Below are positions 5,590 through 6,877 of a stretch of 6,877 nt of DNA, one piece after another. The DNA lies in NCBI GenBank assembly GCA_011065005.1, contig JAAKFP010000136.1, positions 1 to 6,877 of the forward strand, given 5' to 3'. The translations under genes were made by a program, and so were the position numbers. Position 1 is the first letter of the stretch. The number at the start of each line of letters is the position of its first letter. The notes under the pieces are model-generated. The model saw only the letters and a program-made list of their open reading frames with translations. It had not been told where the DNA came from and did no database searches. This stretch comes from Chlamydiota bacterium. GTDB taxonomy: Bacteria > Chlamydiota > Chlamydiia > Chlamydiales > Waddliaceae.

Positions 5590-5672
5590 ATTTGTATGAA
5601 AAGCTCTTAAAAGTCAAAGGTTTATGTGGGTCATGCATACATATCTTCCTTCTATTTATCGTTAGATTTACC

Positions 5673-5699
5673 CTCTCTGTGCTCTCGGTGATCTCTGTG
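5673..5699. repeat. Three degenerate 9-base tandem units
   Basis: ctctctgtg, ctctcggtg and atctctgtg follow one another without gaps; each later unit differs from the first by one base. They are followed by gtgaattcatg. Function unknown; it may belong to a dispersed non-coding repeat. Confidence 0.55.
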
Positions 5700-5748
5700 G
5701 TGAATTCATGCAACACAAAGGCTCCTCAACTCCATTTCTCAGAAACTG

Positions 5749-5777
5749 TTGACGAGATTTTCTCGATCCGATAAAAG
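5749..5777 (+). promoter_or_regulatory. Possible promoter of the exported-protein gene
   Basis: TTGACG (5749-5754), a 17-base spacer and TAAAAG (5772-5777), five and four consensus matches. Initiation near 5784 would leave a leader of about 34 bases. A small dyad, cgaga-ttt-tctcg (5753-5765), overlaps the -35 and spacer and could be an operator, though it is short enough to be chance. Confidence 0.4.
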
Positions 5778-5806
5778 AAAATTCTTTATTTAAGTAGTTG
5801 AGACTT

Positions 5807-5810
5807 GGAG
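5807..5810 (+). promoter_or_regulatory. Shine-Dalgarno sequence for a GTG start
   Basis: GGAG lies 7 bases before the GTG at 5818 and supports this non-ATG start, which also gives the signal peptide its Lys-Lys-Arg beginning. Confidence 0.65.
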
Positions 5811-5817
5811 TTTCCCT

Positions 5818-6711
5818 GTGAAAAAACGATTAATTAGCATCATTTTAGGATTTTTCCTCTTAACTTTTTCCCTCGTTACCGCGGAGCATTGCCATAATCA
5901 GAGTAGGATCCCTTTTTTTGGTGGAGCTCGTTATGATGATATTCGAAGAGCCGATATAAAAGAATCAGGCCACAAAGGGGAACATCTAAAGTATAGCATC
6001 GGAACAGCCTACCTTGGCTCTGTCGTCTGCTATAATCCTTGCAGGGAGGAAGGATTTACTCTCTCCGCTGCCTACACGAGAACCCGTCTGGATTGGGATG
6101 AAAACCCCGAGTTTGACAAAAGTGAATATAATACCTTGAGCGCGTCTATTAGTGGATTCAGCAATAGGCTCCCTGACTGGGAATGGAAGGGTAACATCAC
6201 CTTCAATATCGATACGGATTCTTTTGATTTTGAAAAGTATGCAACATGGGATTTGCTCCTTTGGGGAAGATATGACTACTGTAACAATCTGGGACTTCAC
6301 ATTGGTTTTTATAGCATCACAGGAATGAAAATCGACAGGGTCTACCCGGTGATCGGATTTGACTGGAACTGCTGGAGAAATCTCAAAATCAACGCCGTTT
6401 TCCCCATGGATATGAGTCTCATTTGGGTGTTTAACTGCAAATTAGAGACGGGTGCTGCTGTTCGGTTTTTTGAATCACGACATCGTGTAGGAAAAAATGA
6501 GAACCTTTCGATGGCATTATGGACATATCGCACCTATGGTGCAGAACTCTTTTTGAACTTCAATTACTCAGAATATATCCATGCAAACGTTCACATTGGA
6601 GAATCTTTGGGGGGCAAGCTCAAAATTGCTGACAGACACTACGGTAAAGCACATCACTTTCGGACCAAATGTGCTCCCTATATCGGTGGAGAAATCACTT
6701 TAGGTTATTGA
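5818..6711 (+). CDS. Exported protein, probable outer-membrane beta-barrel
   Basis: Family not recognised. The 297-residue product starts at GTG and has a clear Sec signal peptide: KKR, a hydrophobic core over residues 5-19, and a likely signal peptidase I site after V-T-A at residue 22. The mature part has no long hydrophobic helix but many alternating polar/hydrophobic, Tyr/Trp/Phe-rich segments separated by turns, and ends GGEITLGY, an aromatic C-terminus typical of outer-membrane barrels. Seven cysteines remain after cleavage (one at residue 25), which would fit the disulfide-linked envelopes known in Chlamydiae, though this is inference. A DoxX-like gene follows after 28 bases on the same strand and may be co-transcribed. 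A periplasmic beta-rich protein is the alternative. Confidence 0.8.
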   Translation: MKKRLISIILGFFLLTFSLVTAEHCHNQSRIPFFGGARYDDIRRADIKESGHKGEHLKYSIGTAYLGSVVCYNPCREEGFTLSAAYTRTRLDWDENPEFDKSEYNTLSASISGFSNRLPDWEWKGNITFNIDTDSFDFEKYATWDLLLWGRYDYCNNLGLHIGFYSITGMKIDRVYPVIGFDWNCWRNLKINAVFPMDMSLIWVFNCKLETGAAVRFFESRHRVGKNENLSMALWTYRTYGAELFLNFNYSEYIHANVHIGESLGGKLKIADRHYGKAHHFRTKCAPYIGGEITLGY

Positions 6712-6730
6712 GGAAATTAACGCATTCTTA

Positions 6731-6735
6731 GGAGG
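6731..6735 (+). promoter_or_regulatory. Strong Shine-Dalgarno sequence for the DoxX-like gene
   Basis: GGAGG (AGGAGG including 6730), 4 bases before the ATG at 6740. It fixes the start of a gene that is otherwise only partly visible. Confidence 0.75.
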
Positions 6736-6739
6736 AACA

Positions 6740-6877
6740 ATGAAATTTATTCCGGAATTACTGATGTTAATAGGTCGAATTTCCATCAGCAGTGTTTTTA
6801 TTATTTCGGCTTTTATCAAAGTTATCGATTATGGCCCTACGGCTGGGCCGTCCAGAATTTTGAAAAAACCATTTTTT
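6740..6877 (+). CDS. DoxX-like membrane protein, 3' end outside the window
   Basis: Only the first 46 codons are present, open to the window edge. The sequence begins MKFIPELLMLIGRISISSVF and continues with a hydrophobic helix ending in S-A-F-I-K-V-I-D-Y, matching the start of DoxX/DoxD-type inner-membrane proteins (L-G-R near residue 11, then F-I-x-S-x-x-x-K near the helix end). The complete family has about 130-150 residues with four membrane helices. The precise role of DoxX proteins is poorly defined; links to redox balance have been proposed. It begins 28 bases after the exported-protein gene, so the two may share a transcript. The assignment rests on one helix and is moderate. Confidence 0.65.
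   Translation, partial: MKFIPELLMLIGRISISSVFIISAFIKVIDYGPTAGPSRILKKPFF

Larger units (their letters stand above)
5391..5817. other. Gene-free divergent region between deubiquitinase and exported-protein genes
   Basis: These 427 bases separate two divergent genes. They hold the deubiquitinase promoter (5439-5467), a loose inverted pair gtaccc...gggagtac (5506-5546), the 37-base element copy B (5553-5589), a three-unit tandem repeat (5673-5699) and a possible plus-strand promoter (5749-5777). An open frame over about 5592-5774 starts at TTG without a Shine-Dalgarno and runs through the tandem repeat, so I do not call it a gene. Confidence 0.7.

Noticed and set aside
5592..5774. 60-codon plus-strand frame with a hydrophobic stretch
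   Set aside because: TTG start without a ribosome binding site, crosses the 9-base tandem repeat and the likely promoter of the next gene, and has no recognisable protein features.

Overview
The window most resembles a chromosomal segment of a Chlamydiae-like obligate intracellular bacterium, probably an amoeba-associated relative in Parachlamydiales. The assignment is inferred from gene content and was not tested by search. It rests on an RNase HIII (common in Chlamydiae and Firmicutes, unusual in most proteobacteria), a complete eukaryotic-type ubiquitin-specific protease, a small protein ending in a eukaryotic CaaX prenylation motif, and a cysteine-containing exported protein that looks like an outer-membrane protein.

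Layout. (1) Positions 1-2628, plus strand: a compact cluster of rnhC (5' end outside the window), a single-pass membrane-anchored hypothetical protein overlapping it by 4 bases, and recN 5 bases further on. rnhC and recN are housekeeping genes of R-loop/RNA-DNA hybrid removal and double-strand break repair. (2) Positions 2629-5589: an accessory block on the minus strand with two genes, a 115-residue CaaX-tailed protein (2757-3104) and a 634-residue USP-family deubiquitinase (3486-5390). Each has its own sigma70-like promoter. The block is bounded by two copies of a 37-base element in inverted orientation (2642-2678 and 5553-5589, 32/37 identical), and it contains four copies of a second short palindromic repeat that looks like an intrinsic terminator. 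(3) Positions 5590-6877, plus strand: a gene-free stretch with a small tandem repeat and a possible promoter, then a 297-residue exported protein that is probably outer-membrane, then the start of a DoxX-like membrane protein cut by the window end.

The main candidate for something undescribed is the repeat-bounded block. It pairs an enzyme predicted to act on host ubiquitin with a small protein whose last four residues, CCIF, could be prenylated only by host enzymes. Both would work only inside a eukaryotic cell, so I read the block as a two-gene effector island inserted between housekeeping genes. That they cooperate, or that the block moved as a unit, is inference: no transposase, integrase or target-site duplication is visible.
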